From: an uncultured Hyphomicrobiaceae bacterium
GTDB taxonomy: Bacteria > Pseudomonadota > Alphaproteobacteria > Rhizobiales > CAMYJA01
Length of the DNA: 64,000 bases
Assembly: GCA_947258705.1 (NCBI GenBank)
Contig: CAMYJA010000004.1
Location: 1 to 64,000 of the forward strand
Direction: 5' to 3'
How positions within the stretch are numbered: the first letter of the stretch is position 1; the number at the start of each line of letters is the position of its first letter. Shown piece after piece: positions 9,857 through 19,327 of the stretch. The notes under the pieces were generated by a model. The model saw nothing but the letters and a program-made list of their open reading frames with translations. It had not been told where the DNA came from and ran no database searches. Both the position numbers and the translations under genes were made by a program.

Positions 9857-10550
9857 GGAGACGTTCGACATATTTGGGTACAATCTCGGTAGCGGGACCG
9901 TGGAAATGTTCGTTGAACGAGGATGTTCCATCAGAGGGTTCGAGATTTAACTCGACTGCATGTGCACCGTTTTGGCGTGCCTGTTCAACAAAACCTGCGG
10001 CGGGATAAACTGTGCCGCTCGTGCCGATTGATATGAAGAGATCACAGTTTTCCAGTGCCGTCACGATCTCTTCCATGTGATAGGGCATTTCTCCAAACCA
10101 CACGACATCGGGGCGCAAGCAGCCCTTTTCTCCGCAAGACGGGCATTGGCTAGATGTCGACAGATCAGTGACCCACTCCACCCGGTTATCGCATTTCTGG
10201 CAAAGTGCCTTGAGCAATTCGCCATGCATGTGGCGCAGGTTTTTTGAACCCGCTTTTTGGTGGAGTGCATCTATATTCTGGGTGACGACCAGAATCCTGC
10301 CCAGGTAATCCCGTTCGAGTTTTGCCAATGCATTATGGGCGGCGTTTGCTTGCGCATGTTTCACGCCTTTTCGGCGCAAATTATAAAAATCGTGAACCTT
10401 CTTCGGATTGCGTGCAAAGCCTTCCGGGGTGGCGACTTCGTTCAAATCATAATTCGTCCAGAGCCCGTCCTTGCCCCGAAATGTTCCAAGGCCGGACTCG
10501 GCGGAAAGGCCCGCGCCGGTCAGGATGACGATGTTTTCGAAATCCGCCAT
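9843..10550 (-). CDS. cobB: Sir2-family NAD-dependent protein deacylase (CobB/SIRT5 class)
   Basis: About 235 residues. NAD-binding GAGLSAESGLGTFRG at the N-terminus, TQNIDALHQKAGS, the catalytic HGE, and two Cys pairs for structural zinc (CQKC and CPSC). FYNLRR places Tyr and Arg in the YxxR arrangement that in SIRT5 and CobB recognises acidic acyl groups, so desuccinylase/demalonylase as well as deacetylase activity is inferred. Start at ATG 10550; a TTG two codons upstream also opens. The gene ends inside the convergent methyltransferase gene (14-nt overlap) and lies 27 nt downstream of aroC on the same strand. Confidence 0.94.
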   Translation of the reverse strand: MADFENIVILTGAGLSAESGLGTFRGKDGLWTNYDLNEVATPEGFARNPKKVHDFYNLRRKGVKHAQANAAHNALAKLERDYLGRILVVTQNIDALHQKAGSKNLRHMHGELLKALCQKCDNRVEWVTDLSTSSQCPSCGEKGCLRPDVVWFGEMPYHMEEIVTALENCDLFISIGTSGTVYPAAGFVEQARQNGAHAVELNLEPSDGTSSFNEHFHGPATEIVPKYVERLLISV

Positions 10551-10576
10551 GATCAAAATAAAAGCCTTGGTCCCTG

Positions 10577-11671
10577 CTATTTTTCGCCCATCTGGCCGCG
10601 ATGTCTGAGATAGTGATCGGCAATTGCCAAAGCCATCATCGCTTCACCCACCGGAACCGCTCGAATGCCAACGCAGGGATCATGACGACCTTTGGTCATG
10701 ATTTCCGTTTCTTTACCGTCCTCATCGATTGTTTTTCGCGGTGTGAGAATCGAAGATGTCGGCTTGACCACGAAGCGCGCGACAATCGGCTGGCCCGACG
10801 AAACACCAGCGAGTACACCGCCCGCATTGTTTGACAAAAATTCGGGATTGCCGTTCTTGTCGATGCGGATTTCATCGGCGTTTTCTTCTCCGGTGAGTTT
10901 GGCGGATGCGAAGCCCGCGCCGATCTCGACACCCTTGACGGCATTGATGCTCATCATGGCCGCGGCGATGTCCTGATCGAGTTTGCCGTAAACGGGGGCG
11001 CCAAGACCGGCGGGTACGCCATCCGCAACCACTTCGATGACGGCGCCGATGGACGATCCGGACTTGCGGATGCCATCAAGGTAGTCAGACCATGGTTGCA
11101 CGCTTGACTTGTCAGGTGAGAAAAAAGGGTTTTGATCGACTTCGTTCCAGTCCCAATTGGCGCGGTCGATCTCGAGATTTCCAATCTGCACCAGCGCACC
11201 GCGTATTTTTATTCCCGGTACGACCTTTCGGGCAATGGCTCCGGCGGCAACGCGCATGGCCGTTTCCCGAGCGGAAGAACGGCCACCGCCACGATAGTCG
11301 CGGATACCGTATTTTTTCTGGTAACTCCAGTCGGCGTGACCGGGGCGGTACTTGCTTTTAATATCGGAATAGTCTTTCGACCGTTGATCGACATTGTCGA
11401 TGATGAGGGAGATCGGATGACCGGTCGTGACCAACTCGCCGGTGTTCTCGTTCTCGAAAGTGCCCGACAGAATGCGCACCTGATCGGGCTCCTGCCGCTG
11501 GGTGGTGAAGCGCGATTGTCCCGGGCGGCGCTTGTCGAGGTAATTTTGTATTTCCTGCAAGGTTATGGGTATCCCCGCCGGGCAGCCGTCGATGACACAG
11601 CCGATCGCCGGACCATGGCTTTCACCCCATGTTGTCAATCGAAAGAGATGGCCGAAGGTGTTGTGCGACAT
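10577..11671 (-). CDS. aroC: Chorismate synthase
   Basis: Converts 5-enolpyruvylshikimate-3-phosphate to chorismate using reduced FMN; cytosolic, last common step of aromatic biosynthesis. About 364 residues from the ATG at 11671, which yields the canonical N-terminus [20 protein letters not shown]; upstream in-frame starts lack similarity. Conserved [20 protein letters not shown] near 123-142 and [17 protein letters not shown] near the end are intact. It is followed by the Sir2 gene. Nothing unusual was seen. Confidence 0.97.
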   Translation of the reverse strand: MSHNTFGHLFRLTTWGESHGPAIGCVIDGCPAGIPITLQEIQNYLDKRRPGQSRFTTQRQEPDQVRILSGTFENENTGELVTTGHPISLIIDNVDQRSKDYSDIKSKYRPGHADWSYQKKYGIRDYRGGGRSSARETAMRVAAGAIARKVVPGIKIRGALVQIGNLEIDRANWDWNEVDQNPFFSPDKSSVQPWSDYLDGIRKSGSSIGAVIEVVADGVPAGLGAPVYGKLDQDIAAAMMSINAVKGVEIGAGFASAKLTGEENADEIRIDKNGNPEFLSNNAGGVLAGVSSGQPIVARFVVKPTSSILTPRKTIDEDGKETEIMTKGRHDPCVGIRAVPVGEAMMALAIADHYLRHRGQMGEK

Positions 11672-11868
11672 TTTATAATCTGATCCGTTGCTTTTGACGG
11701 TCTGTGAACTCATCACTCATATGAGAGTTTTTACAGAGAATCTACTCAGCTTGCATCGAAAAGCGCATTTTCTCGCGCAAGGCCACTCAGCTTCTCGAGC
11801 TATGATCCATGAGACCCGGGCAAAAGTGGCAGGGGAGGGAGCAGCCCGACCCGAACGTCTGCAGGTGC

Positions 11869-12453
11869 TCAGATCCATTCAATCCTATTGTCTTGAAGAA
11901 GAAGAATTCTGTCGTGAGGCACATCGAATGTCGGCCTCAGAGCCGTTGCTTCGTTGAGGATTTGACCGCGAATGCAGCGCATGACGCCTCCATGGGTGAC
12001 AGCGACAATATTCTTACCGATCTCGTTCAACCAGCTGTTAACGCGCAGCATGGCCTGCTCATAGCTTTCTCCTCCAGGCGCTATGGTTCCCCAGGGATCT
12101 GCAAATCGCTCCTCGATTTCCTTTGATTTTTCTTTGCGCAATTCTTCCCATGAGTGTTTCTGCCAGTCGCCATAATTGACCTCGAGGAGTCGATCGTCCG
12201 TTTTGTAGTTTTTTGTCGGGAGACCAAGTTTTTTCCGGATGATCTCCATCGTTTCACAGGCTCGATCAAGCGGACTTGAAACAAATCCGAAATCATCGGC
12301 ATTGACCAGGATGTCCGCCAAAACCTCGCCATTGCGCCCGGCCTGCTCTCGGCCGAGGGCGTTCAGGCGAGTATTCGTGCGCCCCTGGATTATGCCCCGG
12401 GCATTCCAATCGGTTTGGCCGTGGCGAATGATATAGAGTGTCAGTGAGGACAT
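11869..12453 (-). CDS. Histidine phosphatase family protein (phosphoglycerate mutase-like)
   Basis: A 194-residue RHG-motif phosphatase or mutase. The catalytic RHGQTDWN is at residues 9-16 and the second histidine is in VAVTHGGVMRCI near 155. Size suits small broad-specificity phosphatases (CobC/GpmB-like), and the substrate cannot be assigned. It lies between aroC and fabI on the minus strand; the order fabI, phosphatase, aroC recurs in Hyphomicrobiales (from memory). It ends 198 nt before the aroC start, in a spacer without recognisable features. Confidence 0.9.
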   Translation of the reverse strand: MSSLTLYIIRHGQTDWNARGIIQGRTNTRLNALGREQAGRNGEVLADILVNADDFGFVSSPLDRACETMEIIRKKLGLPTKNYKTDDRLLEVNYGDWQKHSWEELRKEKSKEIEERFADPWGTIAPGGESYEQAMLRVNSWLNEIGKNIVAVTHGGVMRCIRGQILNEATALRPTFDVPHDRILLLQDNRIEWI

Positions 12454-12502
12454 GGATGCGGGATTCCCGCGGAGGTTTTCAGGAGTGCGTTTTACGGGAA
12501 GT

Positions 12503-13315
12503 TCAATCTTTCACTACGGAAATGTCGGGTGCTTCCTCGTTTTTCATTCCAACGATGTGGTAACCGGAATCCACATGATGGACCTCGCCTGTTACACCAC
12601 GGCTGAGGTCGGACAGCAAGTAGAGGCCCGCCCCGCCGACTTCATCCGTCGAAACGGTACGCCGCAATGGCGAATTGTATTCATTCCATTTGAGAATGTA
12701 ACGGAAATCGCTGATACCGGAAGCGGCCAGTGTCTTTATCGGGCCTGCGGAAATAGCGTTTACGCGGATGCCGTTTTTGCCGAGGTCGGCAGCGAGATAG
12801 CGGACACTCGCCTCAAGCGCCGCCTTCGCAACGCCCATCACATTATAATGGGGCATGACTTTTTCCGCCCCGTAATAGGTCAGTGTGAGCATTGAGCCGC
12901 CGTCGGACATGAGTTTTTCTGCACGGTTTGCAAGTGCGGTAAAGGAGTAACAGGAAATGGCGAGGGTCTGGTTGAAGTTTTCGGCCGTTGTGTCGACATA
13001 TCGTCCACCGAGCTGGTCCTTGTCGGAAAATGCAATCGCATGGACGAGAAAATCGAGCTTGCCCCATCGGTTGCGCAAATTTTCAAAAAGGTCATCCATA
13101 CTGGCGTCATCAGTGACATCGCAGGGCAGTATGATTTCCGAACCAATTTCCTCGGCGAGAGGGATGACACGTTTTTTCAGGGCATCCCCCTGATAAGTCA
13201 GAGCAATTTCCGCACCAGCCTGATGGCAGGCCTTGGCGATGCCCCAAGCGATGGAACGATTATTGGCGACGCCCATGATGAGCCCGCGCTTGTTTGCCAT
13301 TAGATTTTGAGCCAC
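12503..13315 (-). CDS. fabI: Enoyl-[acyl-carrier-protein] reductase (NADH) FabI
   Basis: Reduces trans-2-enoyl-ACP in the last step of each fatty-acid elongation cycle; cytosolic. 270 residues of the atypical SDR type: nucleotide loop GVANNRSIAWGIAK, and the Tyr-x6-Lys pair in Y...PHYNVMGVAKAAL near 155-163. The triclosan/NADH-site region (SGISDFRYILKWNEY) is present. The start may be 13315 or the internal ATG at 13300 (MANKRGLIMG). A perfect 12-nt palindrome GAATAATTATTC lies upstream at 13346-13357. It is followed 49 nt downstream by the histidine phosphatase. Confidence 0.96.
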   Translation of the reverse strand: MAQNLMANKRGLIMGVANNRSIAWGIAKACHQAGAEIALTYQGDALKKRVIPLAEEIGSEIILPCDVTDDASMDDLFENLRNRWGKLDFLVHAIAFSDKDQLGGRYVDTTAENFNQTLAISCYSFTALANRAEKLMSDGGSMLTLTYYGAEKVMPHYNVMGVAKAALEASVRYLAADLGKNGIRVNAISAGPIKTLAASGISDFRYILKWNEYNSPLRRTVSTDEVGGAGLYLLSDLSRGVTGEVHHVDSGYHIVGMKNEEAPDISVVKD

Positions 13316-13468
13316 GACCCTTGCTACCCCTGTCCCTCGATCCGGAATAATTATTCTGCCGCATCCTACACATTTGGGGGATCAAATCCAGCGGACAGTC
13401 AAGCAACAAATGTTTATATATGTAACAGGGCAGTAATGCAGTTGTTGATGGCCGGGCTTTATTGGAGA

Positions 13469-13924
13469 CTAGCCGGAGAGGGTCCAGCTTCCATCATTCT
13501 GACGACAGGCGATGCTTTCGATTTCCCGAGTGGTCTCGGCGTGACTCAGGCTGAAAACAAGATGGCGGCAGACGGCGCCATTGGCATCACGAAAGGAAGA
13601 TGTCGGCCTGACCAGTCCTTTCAAGACACCTGTCTGGCGGCGCCATACGAATGTGGATCCATCAGCAACTTCCCGCAATGCGAAGTGGATGGCCTCCAGG
13701 GCGGCGCGGTGATCACCGGGACTGAGTGGCTTGGATGGAGATGATCTTCTTGTTAGGGTGGTGAACGGCCTTATCTGCGGATGCTGGATTTCAGGCCTAT
13801 CGAGCTTCTTATGGGGGGGTGCCACGCTTTCTGCGGAGGCGATGGATGGTACAATCGAAGTCGATACGATCAGAAGAAAAAGAAGTTGGAGTCCACGGCT
13901 CACAACAGAGAAGATTTTACACAT
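13469..13924 (-). CDS. Exported small surface-antigen-like protein (17-kDa antigen / RT0821-type domain)
   Basis: About 151 residues. The N-terminus is a signal peptide (SRGLQLLFLLIVSTS ... IASA). The C-terminal half matches the surface-antigen type seen in small alphaproteobacterial envelope proteins: ALEAIHFALREVADGSTFVW, then CRHLVF and ending IACRQNDGSWTLSG, where the two Cys residues and DGSW are the recognisable pattern. No lipobox cysteine follows the signal peptide, so it is probably periplasmic rather than a lipoprotein. ATG 13924 has GGAG 8 nt upstream; an in-frame TTG lies two codons earlier. It is read towards fabI and divergent from pdxH, an arrangement familiar in this order. 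Confidence 0.72.
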   Translation of the reverse strand: MCKIFSVVSRGLQLLFLLIVSTSIVPSIASAESVAPPHKKLDRPEIQHPQIRPFTTLTRRSSPSKPLSPGDHRAALEAIHFALREVADGSTFVWRRQTGVLKGLVRPTSSFRDANGAVCRHLVFSLSHAETTREIESIACRQNDGSWTLSG

Positions 13925-14086
13925 AAGCAATACTCCAGCACATTACTCAAAACTCAAACTACGCAACAACGCGATATGCTGTTCATGATCGGCGGGTTTG
14001 GTTAATTTGTCGTGAAGACGTGTCTGGCAAATGGAATTTCCATATGTTTTGCACATTTTCGGGGCCGGTGGGAACGAGGATTTGAA

Positions 14087-14728
14087 ATGGATAACGAATT
14101 TGACGGTTCCTATGATGCGACATTACAGGCATCCGATTTCAGTGAAGCGGATGATCCGGCGGCGCTCTTTCGACGCTGGATGGAAGATGCTACCGCAGCC
14201 GAGATCAATGATCCGAACGCCATGGCGCTGGCGACGGTCGATGGCGAGGGGATGCCGAATATTCGGATGGTCCTACTCAAGGATGCGGAGGTTGACGGCT
14301 TTGTTTTCTATACAAATCTTGGAAGCACGAAGGCGCGAGAGCTGACGGATAATCCGAAGGCCGCGCTCTGCTTTCATTGGAAAAGTCTCAGGCGGCAGGT
14401 GAGAGTGCGGGGGCTTATGCAGCCAGTGAGCGATGCTGAAGCGGATGAATATTTTGCTTCACGGCCAAAGGGCAGCCAGATCGGCGCCTGGGCCTCAAAA
14501 CAGTCGCAGGTGCTCGAGGGGAGATTTGCGCTTGAGAAGCGGATTGCCAAATATACGGCAAAGTTCAATGTCGGCCGGGTACCGCGTCCGTCTTTCTGGT
14601 CGGGATTCAGACTGACGCCATTGGAGATTGAATTTTGGCACGATCGGCCCTACCGTCTACATGACCGAATCGTATTTAGCCGCAAATCCGAGGTTGAGGC
14701 CTGGGAGAAAACCCGACTGTATCCGTGA
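14087..14728 (+). CDS. pdxH: Pyridoxamine 5'-phosphate oxidase
   Basis: FMN-dependent oxidation of pyridoxamine- or pyridoxine-5'-phosphate to pyridoxal phosphate, cytosolic. 213 residues from ATG 14087, which has GAACGAGGA 6 nt upstream; an ATG at 14012 opens the frame but adds a non-conserved stretch. Motifs: [20 protein letters not shown] near 45, [17 protein letters not shown] near 75, [30 protein letters not shown], and the terminal W...[10 protein letters not shown]. Complete, with no odd features. Confidence 0.96.
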   Translation: MDNEFDGSYDATLQASDFSEADDPAALFRRWMEDATAAEINDPNAMALATVDGEGMPNIRMVLLKDAEVDGFVFYTNLGSTKARELTDNPKAALCFHWKSLRRQVRVRGLMQPVSDAEADEYFASRPKGSQIGAWASKQSQVLEGRFALEKRIAKYTAKFNVGRVPRPSFWSGFRLTPLEIEFWHDRPYRLHDRIVFSRKSEVEAWEKTRLYP

Positions 14729-14776
14729 CAGGATAAAAACTCTCGAAATTTGTAATGCGCTTATTGGTAATATTGC

Positions 14777-15535
14777 ATGTCCTATCCAGAGAATGCCGAA
14801 CGAAAAACACTGATCCTGACCGGAGCCAGCCGGGGGATCGGACACGCGACCGTCAAGAGGTTTTCTTCTGCCGGTTGGCGGGTTGTCACCTGCTCGCGGC
14901 ATCCGTTTCCAGAAAACTGTCCCTGGGAGGCCGGACCGGAAGATCACATCCAGGTGGATTTATCAGATCCCGAGTATATTCAAGAAGCGATCAAGGAAAT
15001 GAGGGTGCGGCTAAGGGACCAGGGATCGCGGCTTAACGCACTCGTCAATAATGCGGCGATATCGCCAAAAGGACCCGACAGCTCACGTTTGGGAACGCTG
15101 GATACGCCGTTTGACGACTGGCAGAAGGTTTTCCAGGTGAATTTTTTCGCGCCGGTCATGCTTGCGCGCGGACTGGTCGAAGAACTAAAGACGGCACAGG
15201 GTGCAGTTGTAAATGTCAGTTCCATCGCCGGCAGCAGGGTGCATCCTTTTGCCGGATCGGCCTATGCTACGTCGAAGGCGGCGCTGGAAGCGTTAACGAG
15301 AGAGATGGCTTATGATTTTGGCCAGATTGGCGTGCGCGTGAATGCAATTTCGCCGGGTGAAATCGATACGTCCATTTTATCGCCTGGCACAGAGAAGATT
15401 GTCGACGAGGATATACCCATGCGCCGACTGGGAGAGCCCGAGGAAGTCGCCAAGGCTATTTATTTTCTCTGTTCGGAGCAATCGAGTTATGTCAATGGCG
15501 CTGAGCTTCACATCAATGGCGGGCAGCATGTGTAG
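14777..15535 (+). CDS. SDR family oxidoreductase
   Basis: A 252-residue classical short-chain dehydrogenase. TGASRGIGHATVKRFSSAGW at residues 15-34 binds the cofactor, NNAAIS lies near 90, VNVSSIAG carries the catalytic Ser, YATSKAALEAL the Tyr/Lys pair near 158, and the end GAELHINGGQHV is typical of FabG-like enzymes. It follows pdxH by 48 nt. The substrate cannot be stated; it is not FabG in an acyl-carrier cluster. Confidence 0.9.
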   Translation: MSYPENAERKTLILTGASRGIGHATVKRFSSAGWRVVTCSRHPFPENCPWEAGPEDHIQVDLSDPEYIQEAIKEMRVRLRDQGSRLNALVNNAAISPKGPDSSRLGTLDTPFDDWQKVFQVNFFAPVMLARGLVEELKTAQGAVVNVSSIAGSRVHPFAGSAYATSKAALEALTREMAYDFGQIGVRVNAISPGEIDTSILSPGTEKIVDEDIPMRRLGEPEEVAKAIYFLCSEQSSYVNGAELHINGGQHV

Positions 15536-15564
15536 TTGAACTTTCGAGGCAATGGCGGGGGCCG

Positions 15565-16722
15565 ATGACTTATACGAAATTCAGGTTTGACGCGTTTGGC
15601 GTCTGGCTTCTTGCAATGGTACTCGATGCAGGGACGTCGCATGGCGCGTGGGAGATCAAGGCGGTGCAACTCAATAACGTGCCTGAAGAAATTATCCTGC
15701 GCAAAAAGGGCAGGGGAATCTCTAAAGTAAGGGTCAGATCGAAGAATGGCTGGCTGGTAATATACGAGTGTGACCTGAAACTGTGCTGGGCGCCATCCAG
15801 ACGCGGCATGAAAAAAGCAAAGCCACTCAAGGATGCGCTTCCGGACGGAAAAGTAGCGAGAGGGCGGAACAACATAAGGGCGGCCTGGCTGTCGAAGCCG
15901 ACGAGACGCTATCAACATGGCATACTTGGCGACCGGATTGAGGCCGGAGCGCTCAGTGTTTCCGATGGTTTTGGCGGGAAGCACGAATTTACTCTGCCGA
16001 TCGATGAGGTTTTTGAAGACCGTTACGCACGGATAGTCGACCTTGACGGGGACGGTTTCGACGAGATCGTGGTGGTGCGAAGCTCGATCAAACACGGGGC
16101 CGCCCTCGCCATTTTTCAACTTAGCGGTCAGGGATTGGTTGAGGTGGCTCGAACACCGCCGCTTGGGAGGAGGGGGAGCTGGCTCAATCCGGCAGGATTC
16201 GGCGACTATGACGGCGATGGGAATATCGAGATTGCAATGGTCGTCATGCCGGACTTTTCAGGGCAACTCGAGTTTTGGGAGTATAAGAAGGGCGGGCTTA
16301 CGCGCGAGATGAGTTTGCGCGGTTTTTCCAACCATGTGACGGGTTCACGGGTCATGAATATGAGCGCGAGCGCCAATTTCGACGGCGCCGGAAAGGTCGA
16401 CCTGGCATTACCGGGGATGGGCCGGGATGTCATGCGCGTCATTTCGCTAGATGGCGGCATGGTTGCAGAACCGGTAAAGCTGAAACTTCCGGGCCGAATC
16501 GTTACGGAGATCGTGAGCGTTCGACATAAGGGTCGACCTGTGATCATTGCGGGGCTTGATTCCGGGATGGTGGTACTTATTTCGAATGCCGCCGTTTCGC
16601 AGGGTGATGAAATTCCGAGCTGGGCCAAGAAAAACAATGAAACGTCGCTTCTGAACGACCTCATCAAACGGAACCGGCGCCGCAAAAAAAACGAGAAATT
16701 TGGTCAGGGCAAGGTCCGCTAG
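15565..16722 (+). CDS. Exported FG-GAP/VCBS-repeat-like protein
   Basis: 385 residues, unassigned. The N-terminus has a weak signal peptide (FGVWLLAMVLDAGTSHG). Calcium-binding-like blades are visible: VDLDGDGFDEIVVV near 155 and GDYDGDGNIEIAMVV near 213, plus a more degenerate FDGAGKVDLALPG near 273. This suggests a partial beta-propeller acting outside the cytoplasm. The N-terminal 100 residues are basic and do not resemble FG-GAP. It lies 29 nt after the SDR gene and converges on an aminotransferase gene. Binding partner unknown. Confidence 0.7.
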   Translation: MTYTKFRFDAFGVWLLAMVLDAGTSHGAWEIKAVQLNNVPEEIILRKKGRGISKVRVRSKNGWLVIYECDLKLCWAPSRRGMKKAKPLKDALPDGKVARGRNNIRAAWLSKPTRRYQHGILGDRIEAGALSVSDGFGGKHEFTLPIDEVFEDRYARIVDLDGDGFDEIVVVRSSIKHGAALAIFQLSGQGLVEVARTPPLGRRGSWLNPAGFGDYDGDGNIEIAMVVMPDFSGQLEFWEYKKGGLTREMSLRGFSNHVTGSRVMNMSASANFDGAGKVDLALPGMGRDVMRVISLDGGMVAEPVKLKLPGRIVTEIVSVRHKGRPVIIAGLDSGMVVLISNAAVSQGDEIPSWAKKNNETSLLNDLIKRNRRRKKNEKFGQGKVR

Positions 16723-16723
16723 T

Positions 16724-16750
16724 GAGCGATGGGAACTCACCCCATCGCTC
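16724..16750. terminator. Hairpin between convergent genes
   Basis: Perfect 10-bp inverted repeat GAGCGATGGG / CCCATCGCTC with a 7-nt loop, between the convergent 3' ends of the FG-GAP gene and the aminotransferase gene. There is no T tract on either side, so it is a candidate rather than a classic intrinsic terminator. Confidence 0.55.
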
Positions 16751-16766
16751 AATTGACCATTTATGC

Positions 16767-18143
16767 CTAGCTGAATTCCTGCTTGGCCCAGCTTGCGGTT
16801 TTATCGAGTCCACGTTCCAAGCTGTCGAAAAGCTCGTCGACCTCGTCCTCCGTGATGATGAGCGGTGGGCAAATGGCAAGGGTGTCACCGATGCTCCTGA
16901 CGACAAGCCCTTCTTCCTGACAGAAAGCCGTAGCCTGTGTACCGACCTTGCCTGCAGGCGCAAATCCCGACTTTTCCGCCTTGTTCTGAACCAGTTCAAC
17001 ACCGCCAAGAATGCCGACACCACGGGCTTCGCCGACCAGAGGATGATCCGCCAACGCTTTCAGACGGTTCTGGAATTTAGGCGTGAGGTTTTGAGCGCGT
17101 CCGACGATATTATCCCGCTTATATATTTCAAGCGCCTTGATACCGAGAGTGCAACAGAGAGGATGGCCGCTATAGGTAAAGCCATGACCGAACGTTCCGA
17201 CCTTGGAGCTTTGATCGAGAAAGGCCTGGTACATATCTTCCGATACCGTAATGGCACCGAGCGGGGCGTAGGCGGAGGTAATGGCTTTGGCCACGGTGAT
17301 GGTGTCGGGACGGATATCATAGGTTTGGGAGCCGAACATATTTCCTGTGCGACCAAAACCGCAGATTACTTCGTCAACGATCAGTAGAATGTCATATTTG
17401 TCGAGAACAGCCTGTATTTTTTCAAAATAAGTTTCAGGCGGAACCACGACGCCTCCCGCGCCCATGACTGGTTCAGCGATAAAGGCCGCGATGGTATCGG
17501 GTTCTTCGCGCTGGATCATTTCATCAAGATTATTTGCGAGGCGGCTGGAAAACTCCTCTTCGCTTTCACCGGGCTCGGCACCACGATAATGATGCGGGCA
17601 ATCGGTGTGCAGTACACCGTCGACGGGCAGGTCGAATTCTGCGTGGTTGCCGGGTAGTCCGGTAAGACTGGCCGACATGATTGTGACGCCGTGATAAGCG
17701 CGATTGCGTGAGATAATTTTTTTCTTTTTCGGCATGCCGCGGGCATTGTTGTAATACCACGCCAGCTTGATCTGGGTATCGTTTGCCTCGGATCCCGAAC
17801 ATGTAAAGAATATTTTGGAGGTTGGTGCGGGCGAAATTTCCTTGAGCATATCGGCCAGAATAATTGCCGGTTCGTGGCTTTTGCCCGTGAAGAGATGGGA
17901 GAAAGAAAGTTGCCGCATCTGTTTTTGCGCGGCTTCGATCATCTCTTCATTTCCAAAGCCGAGGGCGGTGCACCACAGGCCCGCCATGCCTTCGAGATAT
18001 TTTTTGCCGTTGCTGTCCCAAACGTAGACACCTTTGCCACGTTCAAAAATTGTTGGTCCGGTTTCCCGAATTTTATTGAGTTCGGTATAGGGGTGGATAA
18101 GCGCTTCAACGTCGCTGGTTTGGATGTTTGAGAGATTTGACAT
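16767..18143 (-). CDS. Class III aminotransferase (omega-amino acid:pyruvate type)
   Basis: PLP-dependent aminotransferase of about 458 residues. The start is set at ATG 18143 (MSNLSNIQTSDVEALIHPYT), since the in-frame extension to 18191 is not family-like. Motifs: FERGKGVYVWDSNGKKYLEG near 35, the phosphate-binding CSGSEAND near 120, VDEVICGFGRTG with the cofactor-stacking Asp near 262, and TVAKAITSAYAPLGA with the Schiff-base Lys near 291. This architecture suits beta-alanine, gamma-aminobutyrate, polyamine or (S)-amine:pyruvate transaminases; the donor is not decidable. The neighbours give no pathway. Confidence 0.92.
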   Translation of the reverse strand: MSNLSNIQTSDVEALIHPYTELNKIRETGPTIFERGKGVYVWDSNGKKYLEGMAGLWCTALGFGNEEMIEAAQKQMRQLSFSHLFTGKSHEPAIILADMLKEISPAPTSKIFFTCSGSEANDTQIKLAWYYNNARGMPKKKKIISRNRAYHGVTIMSASLTGLPGNHAEFDLPVDGVLHTDCPHHYRGAEPGESEEEFSSRLANNLDEMIQREEPDTIAAFIAEPVMGAGGVVVPPETYFEKIQAVLDKYDILLIVDEVICGFGRTGNMFGSQTYDIRPDTITVAKAITSAYAPLGAITVSEDMYQAFLDQSSKVGTFGHGFTYSGHPLCCTLGIKALEIYKRDNIVGRAQNLTPKFQNRLKALADHPLVGEARGVGILGGVELVQNKAEKSGFAPAGKVGTQATAFCQEEGLVVRSIGDTLAICPPLIITEDEVDELFDSLERGLDKTASWAKQEFS

Positions 18144-18379
18144 GCTGCCTACAATCTTTTCCTTATTATTTGGCAAACCAAATTTACACATACTGCGGAT
18201 CTAATGGAGCGTTGATGAGTGAAATTGACGAAAAATGCAAATTCTGAAGATTCAACCGCTCCGAATATGGTAATGTAGTACAGCATTTTGGATCGGGAAG
18301 TCTTCTCCCGGACGTTGAATTAACACTCTGCCTCGAGAGGGAAGCATTCTTGAGGGAAGGAATACCGTGTGGTGACACG

Positions 18380-19327
18380 ATGAGTTCAAAATTCTCGGTT
18401 TGGAGCGGACGAATTTCCGCATTCGCGGTACAGCTCGCCATTGTTGGCGTATTGCTGCATCGCTTTACCGGCATGTCGACACCGGTTGCCATGAACCTGT
18501 TCATGAGTGCATTTGTCTTGGCTGCCCTGGCGGTAGTGATCGGCGTTATTGCCTATGTGGGGATATGGCGGCGGGGCGGAGAAGGATTTGGCCGAGCGAC
18601 ATTCGGTATTCTTATGGGTGGAATTCTGCTCGCCTGGCCGGGAACATATCTGCCGAAGTTCATCACGCTGCCCGTCATCAATGATGTGAGCACGGACACG
18701 AGTTCACCGCCGCGGTTCGTGCATGCTGTGAGCGAGCGACCGCAAGATGCCAATCCGGTTATGTATCCGGGGGGTAAATTTGCGAATGAGCAGCGGTCAT
18801 CCTATCCAGACATCAAGCCGCTGATCGTCAAATATTCAAGGGCTCGGGCTTTCGATACCGCGCGGATGATAATGAAAAAGCGCGAGTGGGCGATTGTCGA
18901 TGAGAAAAGGCCGGGGAAGGGCGTGTCGACTGGCAAGATCGAGGCCGTTCAACGCACTCTGGTTCTCGGATTTCCCGATGACATTGTCGTGCGGATCGGG
19001 GGAGATAAAGGCCGCGCGAAAATCGATGTGCGATCTGCATCGCGTTATGGACGGCATGATTTTGGCAGGAATGCCGAGCGCATAAGAGGATTTCTGAAGG
19101 AATTACATGCCCGGCTCGATGCCGGGGAGGATCTGAACGCCGGTGGCGACGCTAGCTCTCCCGCTCTTCTGTCTCAGTCGGATAAAAAGAAGCGTCTGAA
19201 GAAAAAGGCTGCTCGCAAGAAATATGCCCCGAAGCGTAGAGCCTCTCGATATGTGCGAAAACGGAAAGTGTGGCGGCGTTTGCGTAAGCAGCGTCGATAC
19301 CGTTATAAACCTTTTCCCGTATATTGA
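18380..19327 (+). CDS. DUF1499 membrane protein with basic C-terminal tail
   Basis: About 315 residues from ATG 18380 (an in-frame TTG at 18350 is also possible). Three hydrophobic helices (about residues 15-35, 42-65, 75-95) are followed by a DUF1499 domain (YPDIKPLIVKYSRARAFDTA ... VDVRSASRYGRHDFGRNAERI), with a few-residue Ser/Asp linker. The last 58 codons encode a Lys/Arg-rich tail (KKKRLKKKAARKKYAPKRR). That tail lies entirely antisense to the conserved 3' end of the downstream hydrolase gene on the other strand. The function of DUF1499 proteins is not established; the protein is probably in the inner membrane. The tail may contact nucleic acid or phospholipid (inference). Confidence 0.85.
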   Translation: MSSKFSVWSGRISAFAVQLAIVGVLLHRFTGMSTPVAMNLFMSAFVLAALAVVIGVIAYVGIWRRGGEGFGRATFGILMGGILLAWPGTYLPKFITLPVINDVSTDTSSPPRFVHAVSERPQDANPVMYPGGKFANEQRSSYPDIKPLIVKYSRARAFDTARMIMKKREWAIVDEKRPGKGVSTGKIEAVQRTLVLGFPDDIVVRIGGDKGRAKIDVRSASRYGRHDFGRNAERIRGFLKELHARLDAGEDLNAGGDASSPALLSQSDKKKRLKKKAARKKYAPKRRASRYVRKRKVWRRLRKQRRYRYKPFPVY

